Positions 1-14,300 of a stretch of 64,000 bases of DNA are shown here, piece by piece. The DNA lies in the NCBI RefSeq assembly GCF_036669915.1, contig NC_089325.1, positions 7,155,359 through 7,219,358 on the forward strand, written 5' to 3'. Under the pieces are notes generated by a model. It ran no database searches. It was given only the letters and a program-made list of their open reading frames with translations, and was not told the DNA's origin. Made by a program: the position numbers and the translations under genes. The stretch comes from Pocillopora verrucosa (taxonomy: Eukaryota > Cnidaria > Anthozoa > Scleractinia > Pocilloporidae). The first letter of the stretch is position 1. Each line of letters opens with the position of its first letter.

Positions 1-155
1 ATCAGTGTCAGGACCAGACCCTAGTTCTAGTTTCATATTGTTTCCACATTGAAAAGAGAATATTGTTACATGTAGTTTGAAAGATCCTTACAGGCAGTAT
101 GGAATCAAACCTTAACATTTATCATGGAACATTACTGCACAATTCACAAAGGAAC

Positions 156-3100
156 TCATCGTCTTCTTACACTGCCTACCCCAACTTTCTTCTGCCCAAC
201 TTTGCTGGTTGTCTTTTTCTTACTTCCAGATGAAAAGTTCTTCGCAAACCAGTCTGAGATGTCAGGGAGATCTTTTGACTGGTTAAACATGTTCATTGAA
301 GACTGCATTTCCTTGGTAAAAATCAAATAATGATTACACCAAAGGTACAAACAATTAATTAGTATTAATGTAACCCTAAAATGAACTATGCTGTGTATAG
401 GAAAAAGCCAGAAACATTTTCTTTCTTAGGGATTCAGTTAGAAAACAGTCACATATCAGATCTAGTGGAACAATACACAGTGGAGCAAGAAAAAGGAGGG
501 AGAGAACACAGGGAGCAGAAAAATCCTTCCATTTATTCCATTATTTTCTTGTAAGTTCCTCTTGTTTCTCCAGTCAGCACTACAGCATTATTGGACACAA
601 ATAACATCAAGTACATGGCTGAGGATTTTTGAAAGAATGCATGATGCTACTTAAATACAGTTTATCCCTCTAGTCACCCAACATCAGTATGCACATTCTC
701 CATACTGGCCTCTTTAACTTTTCTAAGGTGCTGACAAGGAGAATTTGTTCAACAATCAAGGGCTTCTTTATCTGGTGATCATTTCCTTTACTATTGTGAC
801 CTTAATGTGGACTCAATATAATAATATTGTGAGGAGAATTAGAAGCTAGTCACTCCTATGGGTCAGAGGGTTAGGCACTAAGGATCAATATCAGTATCTG
901 GGCAACTGCCCACCTACCCCTCCCCTAACCCAACAACAGTCAATTGATAACAACTTAAGGTTAATGTTGGGTTAGGGAAGGGGTAGGTGGGCAGTTGCCC
1001 AGATACTGATGTTGATCCAGCACTAATCCTGAAGTTTTTGATCATTTGATCAAGTCTTAGCTAAGACCAACACAAGCAGCCTGAGTGTTTACTCTGTTCA
1101 TACTTATTGTAAATGCTAAAAGTTTCTTCCTACCTTTTGTGTTTCTGGATCCTGACTGTTAATAAGTTTTGGTAAAACTAACAACAACAGGAGTGGTAGA
1201 ACCATCATCAGTACCTGTGAAGAAGAAAAAGAATAAATTGGGACCTTGGCTTTAATCCAGGATCAAAACTTAAACTTACAGTAGTTTTGGTATCTCTTGA
1301 ACATAGCATTATGGTTTATCTCAAAGTAGGAGAAAGCCGAAGGAACAAAAAGATGAACCATGTGCTACAAGATAGAGTCAAATATTCGAACTAACTCCAG
1401 GCTAGCCAAATGATGTTATCATATTCAAAGCAACCACAAGCTGAAGTGCACATGGTTGTAGGAAAACTTTCATCTGCCACTCATTAACCAGTGTCCTCCT
1501 TTTCAGTCAGTAACCATTAAACGGCTGTAATTTACCACCTGAAATACCACTTATTACCACCTCAAAATTGCTTTGGATTCTTGAAAACTAAACAGGTTAA
1601 AAGACTGTGCTACTGGTTTGAAAAGTTCTTTGACTTCTCATGCTCAAAATAAGAACATTGAACGACTGACAAAGCTTTCTGAGGAACTACTCTTCCTTTT
1701 TATTCTATACACAGTTGCTGGGACAACTCACCATGGGATTAAAAAGCATATCAGTGACTTTCCACTGTTCTCTCTTCTCAAAGAAAGGTGCTGGTTCTTT
1801 TACTTTGAACTTTAGGGGATATGGGACAGTGACAACAGCTGAATTCTGAAGAAAGTTCACTTTTCTTGCCCTGATTTTACCCTTTGCTCTGCCACTGATG
1901 TCAACTCTCACAGGCTCAAAGAGGTTGTTTGGTGACAGAACTTCTACTACATATGAACCAGCTGGAACATCATTTACAGTAAAACTGCCATCAGTTTTGA
2001 GAAAGCCAATGTAACTCCCACCATCTACAAGAATTCTGGTTTGAGAAATCCAATCTAATAGAAAGAAAAACACTTCATTAATCTCACTGCCTGGTTAGCT
2101 CATGTTGTGGAGCACTGGACTGTCTTCTGTGAGGTCAAGGGTTCGAGCCCTTGACCAAACCAACGCTTAGGGTCTTCAAATAACTGAGGAGAATGTGTTG
2201 TCTTTGTTGTGACATCTGTAAATGGTTAGAAATTCTAGTCTTCTCTGATAAGGACAGAAAATCTTGGGTTCCGTAGAATTTGTCCTTTCAATTCAAATAA
2301 GTTTTATGGCTAATGGGTCTTGAGAACTGAAAACTGCATCCTCTGGAAGGTGTTATCTTGATATAAGACCAAATGCTCCTACCTAATTCTCAAGGGAAAT
2401 ATATGGCAGGCAGTGATGAGAATTACTGTTTGGATCTTGAGGTTAAAAGGGTTAAGACATAGATCAGTTGGTGAAAAGCCATTGACACTGCTAAATAGCT
2501 CATTCTACAATTAATAGTTTGGAAAAAGATTTCTAGAAAATTGTCGAAGAATTAAGTCTACATAGTCTTGAAACTTAACAGTTTTTATATTGTAAGGGCT
2601 ATTTCTAGCTCTAATTAGTGATCTAATGGTTTGTCAAGAATTGAAACCTCTGAAAGGGTCAAGCATTTGTTACAATCTGTAACACAAGGCTCCTGTGGCT
2701 TACAATACCACTTTATTGTACTCACTACATTTTTATTTCATATGTATTCCCTGACAGAACATACACTCGAAATAATAGAATATTTTTTTTGAAATATAAC
2801 ATTATCCTTATTCTGCATGTTACATCTGATCTAAATTCTGTATTTTAAACCGAGCACGGATGGTCTATTTCATTCCACTCAACTGTACGGGCTAACTTAA
2901 TTCAGTTAACCTGCTTATAAGGTTATCCTATTCCACATAACTATATATTTAATCTTACAAATGTAAGCTTTTGAAACAAACAATTCTGTATTACTCCCAG
3001 GTGTAAATTTATAGCAGAATTTATTGATGAGACCTTTAATAGCATATTATCATGAGCGCATTTCAAAGCTACCTGCAACAAAATTAGAGAGCGCTAGAAG

Positions 3101-3320
3101 AATTGTCCAAACCACTGTTATAAGAAAATACACAGTTCAAAGTCTTACCAGCTGGTTTGAAGCCTTGTATGGTCACTTTTCCATCGATTTTGTAGCGTTC
3201 TAAAGACTCGTCGCTATTCCCGTCTGCTTGCCGAACGTTTGGAAGAATATTAAGGATCATTAACACTACATAAATGTACAGTTCTGTCAATTCCATTGCT
3301 GCTATGACTGACGAAAGCAA
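156..3320 (-). CDS. EMC7: ER membrane protein complex subunit 7 (EMC7)
   Basis: Subunit of the ER membrane protein complex, which inserts tail-anchored and multi-pass proteins into the ER membrane. Four exons on the minus strand join in frame: 3320-3149, 2054-1732, 1214-1134 and 311-156, giving 243 aa (human EMC7 is 242). Visible order: a signal peptide at the N-terminus; a lumenal beta-sandwich domain (motifs KTDGSF and GSYVVEV); the family signature NPMV; a Leu-rich membrane segment in exon 3 followed by PKLINSQDP; and a cytosolic Ser/Lys-rich tail ending in three arginines. These match human EMC7 throughout. A second in-frame Met nine codons downstream (3296) may be the real start, since it sits directly before the hydrophobic signal core. 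The introns hold a tRNA-like repeat and a palindromic element. The gene shares a ~360-bp upstream region with GLOD5. No clear poly(A) signal is visible before the window edge. Confidence 0.93.
664..872. repeat. Degenerate MITE-like repeat in EMC7 intron 3
   Basis: A roughly 210-bp block that shares recognisable phrases (TTCTCCATACTG, AAGGTGCTGAC, GGAGAATTTGTT, TGATCATTTCCTT, TAGTCACTC) with blocks at 61765-61973 and, reversed, 63338-63551. It is non-coding and intronic. The shared phrases show that it belongs to a dispersed family. Confidence 0.6.
882..1018. repeat. Near-perfect 54-bp inverted repeat (foldback element)
   Basis: Arm one (882-935) and arm two (965-1018) are reverse complements apart from a few mismatches. 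The core reads CTGGGCAACTGCCCACC on one side and its complement on the other. The loop is about 30 bp. It lies in EMC7 intron 3, just next to the dispersed repeat at 664-872. It looks like a foldback/MITE insertion able to form a cruciform or RNA hairpin. Confidence 0.8.
2088..2156 (+). repeat. tRNA-derived repeat (SINE head) in EMC7 intron 1
   Basis: Contains a polymerase III A-box-like TTAGCTCATGTTG, a good B-box GGGTTCGAGCCC and a 5-bp-plus T-arm stem (TCAAGGG/CCCTTGA). The acceptor and anticodon stems do not pair well enough for a working tRNA. Best read as a tRNA-derived short interspersed element. Confidence 0.55.
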
Positions 3321-3680
3321 GTTATTAACGTTACAAGAAATAAGATGCGATGAATCGCCACAATTTTACTTCTTCACTTCGTTGATAGGAAGATCGCTGA
3401 CCTCATACGCCGATTAGTTTCCAGGCTACTGTCATAAATTCACGGCTAAATAAAACTGCCGAAGGTCGCCTGACGATTTTCACCGTAGAGCCATTTCTTT
3501 ACAAGTTTAAAATCGTTTGTTCGACCAGCCACATTAGAGTTAGAGTGTACGTTGCGAGATGCGGGCGGGGAAGGACGTGAAGAATTTCTAATTCCCCATC
3601 TCCTTCCTTTGGACCGTCGCTCACCCCCTTGGTACAAATTTCTTTCTCTCCCTAGCCTCCCACTGCTGTATTTATCAAAG
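3321..3680. promoter_or_regulatory. Shared head-to-head promoter of EMC7 and GLOD5
   Basis: About 360 bp separate the EMC7 start codon (minus) from the GLOD5 start codon (plus). A GC-box-like GGGCGGGG lies near 3563-3570. The arrangement implies one bidirectional promoter. Which elements drive each gene cannot be seen from sequence alone. Confidence 0.55.
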
Positions 3681-5123
<1,443 letters not shown>

Positions 5124-5146
5124 GCAGATAGGCAAGGATTCTTAGA

Positions 5147-5152
5147 AATAAA
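5147..5152 (+). terminator. GLOD5 polyadenylation signal
   Basis: Canonical AATAAA just downstream of the GLOD5 stop codon, with a T/G-rich stretch following. This is the most likely cleavage/poly(A) signal. Confidence 0.6.
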
Positions 5153-6015
5153 AATACAGACTTTAATGGGCTTTGTCTTTACAGAATATGTACTTATTGA
5201 CTGAGTGGGAGGGCTGGAAAATATTTTGCTTGAGGTTGCGACATATGAACCACGCTGTGCTCAGTCAGTGCTTCATGACTGAGAGCCAAATATTTCCCAG
5301 TCCAGCCTGACACAACTCAGTCAATAGGCAAATTATCATATGACCACTTTGAAAATTTTGTTTCAACTTAAAAAGGACAAGATAGACAGACACACTTGAG
5401 ACAACCACAAAGGAGATTCATGGATTGTATTTGAAGCAGTTGTTTAAAGTGCCAATTGTGACATTGATAGCACATGGCACTTGGCACTTCTATATGGAAG
5501 TTTTTTTATGAGTGAAATAAAACATAAAAAATTGAGAGATATATATTAACAGAAACTACAGAGATGTATGACATTGCATTGCATGTTTTCATTCATAAGT
5601 CCATCAGCTAAATAGCCAGTCAATATGGAGAGTATTACTATCTTGAATGCTCCCTAAAAAGGGCAAAATGAGAGAAAATGATTAGTAGAGAAAAAAGTTT
5701 GCATTTTAGTTTGTTATTATGATACTTGAGGCAGTTAGTGCAACAGTTTCATGAATGAAGCTTACAAGCTTCAAAGTATGAAGAAACATTCAAAATAAGA
5801 AAATTTCAAGTTCTAAAACATTAAAATATTTTGACCTGGCTTTCATCAACAGAACCATTGTAAAAAGGGGCTTGACCACAGAAAATGATTTCACTTAATA
5901 ATGTACTTAGCACATTTAAATATATCAGGGTGAACCCTAGATCAAGTCACAACACATTTTTGTTTCAAGTTACACAGTAAAACAGACTGGTACCTTTACA
6001 TCCCTCAGAACATGA
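5153..6015. other. Intergenic region between convergent GLOD5 and SPATA18
   Basis: No coding evidence. It begins with an imperfect inverted repeat: a left arm near 5197-5230 (TTGACTGAGT, GGCTGGAAAATATTT) and a right arm near 5285-5325 carrying the complement, AAATATTTCCCAGTCCAGCC and ACTCAGTCAA. This is another foldback-type element. The rest is AT-rich and probably includes the SPATA18 3' UTR. Confidence 0.5.
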
Positions 6016-9000
6016 CTATGTGCTGAACCTGTGCTTGTAGCTGGAATGATCTGAAGAGAGTGAAATGATGGGATACATTATTCCTCATCTGGCTTGTACC
6101 TTAAGAAAATCAGCTTGTATCCATCTAGGAATTATTACTAAATGTGTTTTGTTTGTTTGTTTGTTTTAAATTGTAAAAAATCAGGAATGCTTTTTCATTC
6201 AAGCAGCTATTAGCAAGATAGTTTCTGTAAATAAAAATTTCTTCTGAAATTGGGTGAAACCATTTGAGTCAGATATCTGGTAAATGAAGTTATGTTCTCT
6301 CTCTTTCTCTCTGTATTCCACCACGTATTCAGCAAACACAACTTCTTTGATGCAAGTTCAGTTTCAAAAAGTGCAGGGATAACCAACTCATTTTGGTTTA
6401 AGAACTAAGCATGCTGTGCACCCTCAATCTTATTTTGTTCATTTTACTCACCGCTCCAAGAAGATGACATGGAACCAAAGCCGAGGTCATAACTTGATGG
6501 ACGAGAATAAGGCTCTGTGCTTCCTGGGCGAGGGGTGCTCGTTATGGCCTGAGAGGTGGATGAAGAACAAGCAGAATTGAAAGAAGGCAAATGACTTTAG
6601 TTCAGTGTAGCTCTCATTTATGAACTTACTTGTGCTAACCTAAGTCTTTTTGGTAATTTAAACCAAAAAAAAAAAGTGAAAGACTTATGAAAAAAATGGT
6701 TCTTTGGGTCATGAACCATTCTCTGTCTCCTTATCGTATCACATTAGAAACATTTACACCCATATAAGGAAGCCTGGATTTCTTGTACACTATACATCCA
6801 TGAAACGAAATTCTGAAAATTGAAAGTAATTAATTTTCAGAAATTCTCTACATACCTTTTTTGTCTTCTGTGGTGATATTCGCCTAGTTACTACCTCTCC
6901 TTTGGCAACAACCTTTCTCTCCCTGATTAAAGCCGGCCACACAAAGTAATCGATAGTTGTGGCACTGAATTCAGAGTCATACGTTCTTCTGTAGCGTATG
7001 TCATTAATGACGTCACCTTCCAACGCTGCGGGAAGGTCAATGGGAGGATCCAGGGATATCATGGCCCAGGCCACTCGTAGAACCTCACGGACGAAAGGAA
7101 CGATATTTTTCTCATTGCACGAGACGTAAGGTGCGATTGTTGAGTTGCGATATAACGATTTTATCACGTCCTGGTAAGAAGAAAGACAAATCAAAAGGAA
7201 CTCTCATTCGTGTTTTCAGTCAGCCTTGGATCTAAGTGAAAATTAAGGAAATGCATGGTTCTGATTAGGAATTTTCGCTCACCGGAATTAGCGTCTCAGT
7301 GTCGTACAGTTCTGTATTCTTTTTCATGTAATTATCTACTAGCTCGTTGATTTTGTCCGACTCCTTTGGATCACCCTTGGGGCCGGTTTGTAAAGCCTGG
7401 TTCATCCGGGTTCTCATCCTGTGCTGTTCTAGTTTGCTGACTGTAAAGCACTCCTGCACAAATGGTACAACATTCGGTTGAAATGTTATAATCAAATTTT
7501 AACTCTTTACAAACCCAATTCTAATTCTTTATCGTCCGATTATATTCTGGTGGGTGACTTAAGGGACGCTGGAGAATTTTTTCCCTTTACTTTGGCAATC
7601 TCTAACACGAAGCTCTTTTCCGCTGCGCATGTCTGGCTATTAAACCCGAGGCATCGAAAATGATTTATTTGGGGATTTTCCCGTGTTAGGGGTCGTCGGG
7701 TTGAAAGGAAACTCTCCGTTTAAACAGGTCTGATAAGACTTTTTAGGACCTGCCGCAGTAGTTCAGCACAAGACATACCTGTGGAAACTGTTTTAGAACT
7801 CTTTTTAGTGTCGTCTTGTTTATTTCTTACCTCGACGATTGAAAAAACAAATCGTTCAGCTGTTGAGTTATCAGACATGCCCCTCAAGGAATTTATTACT
7901 TGTATCCTGTCGTTCTTATAAAGTTCAGCAAATCTTTCAACGAGCTTGGCAGAACGGGAATGGTAAGGTACAATACCATTGACATAGGGTTTCGTCACCA
8001 GGCGAGCAGGTTCCGGCTCCGCCACAGCCTCGAAGATCTTTTTCTGGAGTCTAGAAATGAGGTTAAACCGGAAAAAGGTCGAGTTCATAGACTGGAAGTC
8101 CTAAGTATACAGGTGTTTATTCCTTTAGGAATTCCTTATTTGAGATTTACGTTCGGTCCTTGATTCGTTCACGCTACGTCAAATAAAATTCGAAAATGCA
8201 ACATTATCTTTGCAGGTTTACCGTACTCACTATTTTCGTTGACTTTCCAGGGGTGGAGAACTCTCTCCACAGCACATGTTGTTAAATAATCACGGCACGC
8301 AAAAAAAAAAAAACGCAAAACATTTACCTCCCGTGTAGTTCAGAGTTTTCTCTCTTTAGTTCAAGAATTTCTCTGTTCAATTCTTTTATCTGGCACTCCC
8401 TGGCTACAAGTTCGTTCTTTGTGTAAGTCAACCTTTATTTGTTAAAATAAAGAGAAAGTTAGCCTTTAGATTATCTTAATCGAATCAACATTTCCATATA
8501 TCTATCTAGGAGGGCTAGCCTCTTTAGCTCCAGCGCGTTTCCAACATTTAGGTCTCGAAAGAAATTCAATTTGGGGGTTCTGGAATCAAGAATGGTTTCC
8601 AATCTCCCTTTGGCATAAGCACAATGCGCTCACGCGAAAATTCATTTTTTCCCTTTCGTGTGACACACACGTACTTTGTGGCTCAGTTGCCTGGCAACCT
8701 CGGAGCGTGACATTGTTTAAGCGTCTCGTAAATGATAATTCCCCTATTTTCTCATATTTGTTCATACCTTTTCAATAAGCACTCACTTTTTACGCAATTC
8801 ACCGATTTCTTGATAGTCTCCTTGTTGATTTTCTTGCAGCTGTTGACGTAAACCTCTCATCTCATCTTCGGCATCCGCTAATCTAACCAAAATTGATAAA
8901 CAGAAAAAAAGTATTCAGTAACCTCATGCAATATTAATGGCATCTGTGCGTCCCTTCCAAACATTCTACTTTGTGCCAATGTTAGCGGGCAAATTACTCA

Positions 9001-9683
9001 CAACATTCGATTTCTTGATAAAGTTAATCACTGAAATTTAACGAAGTCAGTGGGACCTATCGCGCAATTTTTTAAAATTTCCATCGTGAGGTCTCAGTGA
9101 GGATCCGAAGTTAAATTTGTCCTTAGTGAAGCTGGAAGAAACCCTATGTCCTGCTGAACTAAAAACAAAAATAAACAAAAAAGCTTTGTATGCTGTGAGC
9201 TAGTCGCATGATGATTACAGCAATTTGAGTTAATCAATACGTTTTTCTTATCGCCAGTTTTTTTTTTAAGCAGACTTACTTGATTCTCAATTCCGCGGCT
9301 TCTACTTTGGAGGCACTCAAGTCCTCGTCCATTTTTTTAATCATGAGCTCGTACTTTTCCTTCACGACCTCTACATCTTCCGGGATGATTCTTGCAGTCA
9401 CAAATCCATTGCAAAGCCAAGGTAAAAGTCGTTTCTTTAGTGCTTCGCTTCCGCCATAAATTCCTCCTTCAGAAGAACACAATTCCAGAAGATAAAACAG
9501 CTGTCCCTGTAGCTTGGCGTGTAACTCGATGAGATCACAGCAAAATACAGTGTTTTCTTCGCAACTGTTACGATAACTTGCGTCGAAAAACGTTGTTAAC
9601 TGTTCGTGTAGAGACTTGAATTCCCCTGTGGCAATCAGGCGGCTGAGAAACCCTACAAAAGTTGTTCCAGCCATCGTACACAA
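6016..9683 (-). CDS. SPATA18: Mitochondria-eating protein homologue (SPATA18/MIEAP)
   Basis: MIEAP helps remove damaged mitochondria and oxidised mitochondrial proteins. Eight exons join in consistent phase: 9683-9280, 8882-8787, 8432-8328, 8050-7831, 7453-7283, 7170-6856, 6548-6452 and 6050-6016, for about 480 aa (human 538). The N-terminal helical domain carries KLQGQLFYLLELCSSEGG and KKRLLPWLCNGF, matching the family's KVQGQLF and SRLLPWL. The middle is a coiled coil (RQQLQENQQGDYQEI; ELNREILELKRE). The C-terminal MIEAP domain has FVREVLRVAWAM, DPPIDL, NDIRYRRTYDSEF and VWPALI, then VVAKGEVVTRR. An alternative Met three codons in (9674) may be the start. Exon 4 is taken to end at 7831 (GTAAGA) because only that donor keeps exon 5 in frame. 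The serine-rich last exons are less certain than the core. Confidence 0.9.
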
Positions 9684-11345
9684 ACTACGAGAGCTATAAA
9701 ATATTCTTCACACACAAAATGTTGTGTTAATGAAGTCTGTTAGCGATCCGTTTTCAGAGATTCTGTTACAAGTTGTAAATCATGCATTCTCTTCCTCTAC
9801 TTGCAAATGTTTTAGCGCCCTCCACGCGCTCGCAATTTTAACACTTCACACCTTAAAACAAAGAAACTCGGCCAGATGAATACTGACAAATGTATAAGGA
9901 TTCACCTGTAAAACTGACTAATGACTAGTTTTCAATAGAAAGCTTAGTATCCACTTCAACATGTTACCCAGCGTGTGAGAAAATTAATTCCTGTAAGACC
10001 ATCCATTTACTGTTTACAAATGTTGTTTAAAGTAAATGCACCTGCCGCTATAACGGACAATTTGTGAGCTGGAAACATGAAGGATTATCGGGTTGTTCTA
10101 ATCCACTAATGAACTGCAGGTGGTCTCAGTAAAGCTTAACGACAAATTTAGTTTCAAGGTTGCTGTGGGTCTTGGATTAGCGATCTTAGAGTATACAAAT
10201 ACAATTCATGGTTTGCAACAAATTTCTCGAGTCTTAAGACACGTAAAACTTTCCAGTACCGAAAACTTTTCGCAGCGATGCACTTAGGGACCGCAACTTT
10301 TTAACGCTTATATTTGACATCTCATGTCGCATAATGAAATGCAGTAAGGATAGTGGTGGGAATAACTAAATAAATATGGACAATTTTTAGTCGCTGCATG
10401 CAACTAGTAAGGCCATTCACCCAAACCCGTTATGGTTGAAACAATCAATTTTCCTTAACAACCTGTAAAACGCTTTCCTTATTTCTGAAGAGTCTTTGTC
10501 AGTCTCTCTACAGTAAACACTTCAACCAACTAAATTTGACATTTGCATTTGGAGATCCGTGGTGTTGATTAACTCTCAATATGACACGACATATATTTGT
10601 CATATTTGTCATGTCATAAACGTGAGTAAATTCGCATTTCGCAAAACTTTTCATTAAACTCTCTCACCCAAAACCCTAGTATTTACCGGCCGGATATGCA
10701 AAACGATCGGGATTAAGCCTGCACAACCCTGACTGACCAGGTTGTCTTTTAATTGGCGCTAGTCAATGTCCGTTAAACTGAAATCAGTTTGGAATAACAC
10801 TGTATAAGTTTCACAGGAGACATAGACTGGAAATAGCGGCATAGTTCCGACATGAACGTATGTTAAGCTCGATAACTCCGTTAAAATCAACACTTGTTCA
10901 ACTTCTTTTCATTTTCCTAGAACAGCACTGTTGCCAATATAGGTACCAGTATCAATCCAAACGCTGAGACTAAAAATAATTGAACATCACTACACTGACT
11001 ACCCAAGCAAATCAAGCCAAATTAAGTAAAAACCTGTCTGTCCGCTCTTGACGTAAAAATACAGATCTTTATTATCAGAATATATTCTACATTTCCCTCG
11101 CCGCTGAGCAATACGCATTTTATTACAAATTAGACTGTTCGACTAAACGTAAAAATTCACCAGTCTTTCTATCATAACATAAGGTCGTTACAACCATTTG
11201 GGACCTTAATGGTGGTAGTACACCCATTATCACTTTGACCCTTTTAACGTCCGCTGACAAGAGCCTGCGTTTCTACCAAGGCTGTTTGTCAACATTGTCC
11301 AGCTCTTCGAAAAAACGTCCGTGAAAACTGGTACAACGCGTTGAA
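9684..11345. other. Intergenic region between SPATA18 and AIFM1
   Basis: About 1.7 kb with no supportable coding sequence. The right part (from about 11068) is probably the AIFM1 3' UTR, and the left end holds the SPATA18 promoter and 5' UTR. No repeat of obvious structure was seen. Confidence 0.45.
11068..11073 (-). terminator. Candidate AIFM1 polyadenylation signal
   Basis: AATAAA on the minus strand, about 270 bases beyond the AIFM1 stop codon. It is the nearest canonical hexamer found. Confidence 0.4.
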
Positions 11346-14300
11346 TTAGCCCGCTTTGTGGATATCAAACAGCTTCGCGAGTTCATTGAGATCATCTTGA
11401 TCTTTGCCTTCCTTGATGATCTGCAGAAAATGCAACCAGTGGATGAGTTTGAAATAAAAAGCGCAAAAAAGTGTAGGTGATTTAAATCCGACTCCTACCT
11501 CTGGCCCGCCATAGGCGGGGAAAGGGGAGGGGGGGGGGGAGGAGGCGAGGTGAGGAGAGGCGGTCGAAGGAAAGAGATGCTGAGAGCGATGCTGATGTAG
11601 AAAAATCATTGAATAAAGTACCAATGATCATTTTCTCTAGTTTGCTTTTCGATTGAATGCAGTTCAACCACGCCCAAAGTAATTGCAACAACCAATCAGA
11701 GCAGAGATAAATATCATTTGGAGCCGCTAAAACTCATGGAAATTTGCGGTTGATCAAGTCCTGATAGATTTTAGTTTAAATCTTATTGGTTAAAACGTTG
11801 GCACGAGTTTTCTGGACCAATATAATGTGGAACAAAACCAATTCACTTCTCAATTATATTCATTGAAAATTGTTCTTTGAGGTAATGTGAGTCTAGACTT
11901 TTTTCGCTAGTTTGTTGCACTTCGAGACATCACAACTCCATAGTAGTAGTTTTCCTTTTAGGCAGGGGGGGGGGGGAAAGAGATCTCATAGTAATCTGAC
12001 CTTTCGAGCGATCGGCATTTTGTTGAAGATGTTCCACAGGACGACTCCCACAACTCTTTTTCCTTTCACGTAAAACACGACACCTTTGCCAAATTCCTCC
12101 GATGATTCAGCGGAGACTGGAGCGGGTGGCTCAGTGGAAACCGGAGAAGAGGCAGCACCCTTAGGTAAAAAAAATAGTTAAGCACGCAAAATTAGATAGC
12201 GTAAAATAGAGTGGTCTCAGAATTTGTTTCAAAGTTTATCACTGTCAAGTTTTATACCTCGCCTTCGGTTTCTGAACGTAAACTTTCTCCCGTGGCCTCC
12301 ACTACAGCTTTAGGAGTGTCAGCTTTCGTCGCCTTGGCCCAGACTCCCACGGTGGGGAGCATGGAATCTACAAGACCAATAGCCTCGTATCCAACATCAG
12401 GACCCAGGTCACTCCTACCAAGTAATACAAAGCATAGTTGTTGCAATTCCAGGTCAATGGAAAATTTCCAAACCGCACCCTATTTCTTGTCAGGATATAT
12501 TTATTCTCCTTGAAGCAGAAAGGCATTGCGAAGTCCTCATACTGGCCCTACCAATTTCGCGAATTTTACTGTTCGATCTCAATCGGCCATTCACGAATTC
12601 TTTTGCAAAATAAACTGATTTTACTCATCCCACGAGAATTTTAAGTTGGCTGACTTCAGCCGAAGTTCCGCATGCGTTCTTCTTGAAGCCATCACATTCA
12701 TTTGATTCCCAAATCACGGCATTCATCTGCAAATCCATCGGTCGGTAAATTGTGTTTCCCCCCCCAAGCTTTAATGCAATTCCCAACACTCTCTTTGGCA
12801 GAGGGATTTTGAAAAAAAAAATCAGTTCGATTAAAATCTTCATTTGACAGAGAGAAAATCGGTTGGAAACTGCATAACCGAAACCTAATTAATGGCCAAT
12901 TAAAGCAACGAAAATATCTCAAGAGGCCAAACAGAACTCAAAGTAAGAATTTGCAACTCTATGGGGTGTCGGAAAACGCAAATGACAAGGTCGCGCCTGG
13001 TTTTTGAAAGGGTTCCGATTGATTGTGGTGTAAGACGAGTTTGGTTGAGGACAATCACAGAGCGAAGTTCTTTTAATTCTGAACTCAAAATTACCATTTC
13101 TACTGACCAAAACATGGACTGATGCCAATATGGGTTCCTAGAGCCAGTCATATTTTCTCCAGCCAGTCGGCCGCTGACCACAGCGTGATCGTGGTGTTCA
13201 ACTCTTCGTCGGCCAAGGTTCGGATCATAGAAGCAAGCAGCATCACCGGCCTGACCAAAAAAATTTCCTTTAATTGGCACTTTAGGGGAAAAATTTTAAA
13301 AACTGATGCATATGCAGCCCTGTCTAGGAAATGAGGAAATAGGAGAGAAGGAGATATTGACCAAAGACACATGCAAACATGAGCAGCTATTTGAGTTGCT
13401 TACCACCCAAATATTAGACTTTGCTTCCAGCTCTGAGTTCACGTGATAACCGCCAAGGATTGGGTCCACTTCAAGCCCAGCAGCACTTGCAAGCTCAACA
13501 TTAGGTTCCAGACCTACTGCTACAATTATGTGATCTGCTTTGATCTATGATTTTATAGCAAAAGAAGGAAAAAATGAATCTAAGATAAAGTTAAATACTA
13601 GCATATAAAACATTGCTCTACCTCAAAATTATCAAAACTAACCTTAAACATAAGAGTTACTAAGCAAGAGGAATCAATACCATTTAGTTACTCACCTCAT
13701 CACCAGAGTTAAGTCTCAGGTTTATTTGGCCATCACTAAATGACACATGTTCTACTGTAGAATTTGGTTTTACATCCACACCCTCTAGATGATATGAATC
13801 AATGGGAAAAGCATTACATGTGTTGGACTTAAAAAACTTGCAACAGAGTTGTATATAAGGCCTGATGTGCAGGAAACCTCATTGAATCATCAGATGGAAA
13901 GGTGGCTGAGAAAATTTCTTTAATTAGCCTATTGAAAGGTTGCCTTTTTGGACTGGAAGGCTTCTGCACCATGTGAGCCTAGATGATGCAAGGGTTACAT
14001 ATGCAACTTCAAAACTTTTCCTAAATATTTTTTCTAATCTTAGTAGACATGGCTGGATGAGGTTAACATAGCATAATGTGAGAAGATTGATAATAAAACT
14101 TGATACCCAGCTACCCATGCTTTTTGTCCACATCTGGCTTCATTAACATCCCTTCGTCAATTCACTCATGGTACAAAAAAAAAATCTAAGTTTCTCCTAC
14201 CTTTCCTGACTTTGTTAGTTGTCCATTCTGTAAGATACTTTGGCAACACTTTTCCCATGTTACCATCCTCTGGAAATACTTGCATCACATTCATCCCAGT

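Noticed and set aside
7006..7016. CRE-like ATGACGTCACC
   Set aside because: Lies inside a SPATA18 coding exon (codons of GDVINDI), so there is no reason to call it regulatory.
7771..7830. Longer version of SPATA18 exon 4 ending at the donor near 7779
   Set aside because: It would enter exon 5 in the wrong frame; the GTAAGA donor after 7831 gives exact phase.
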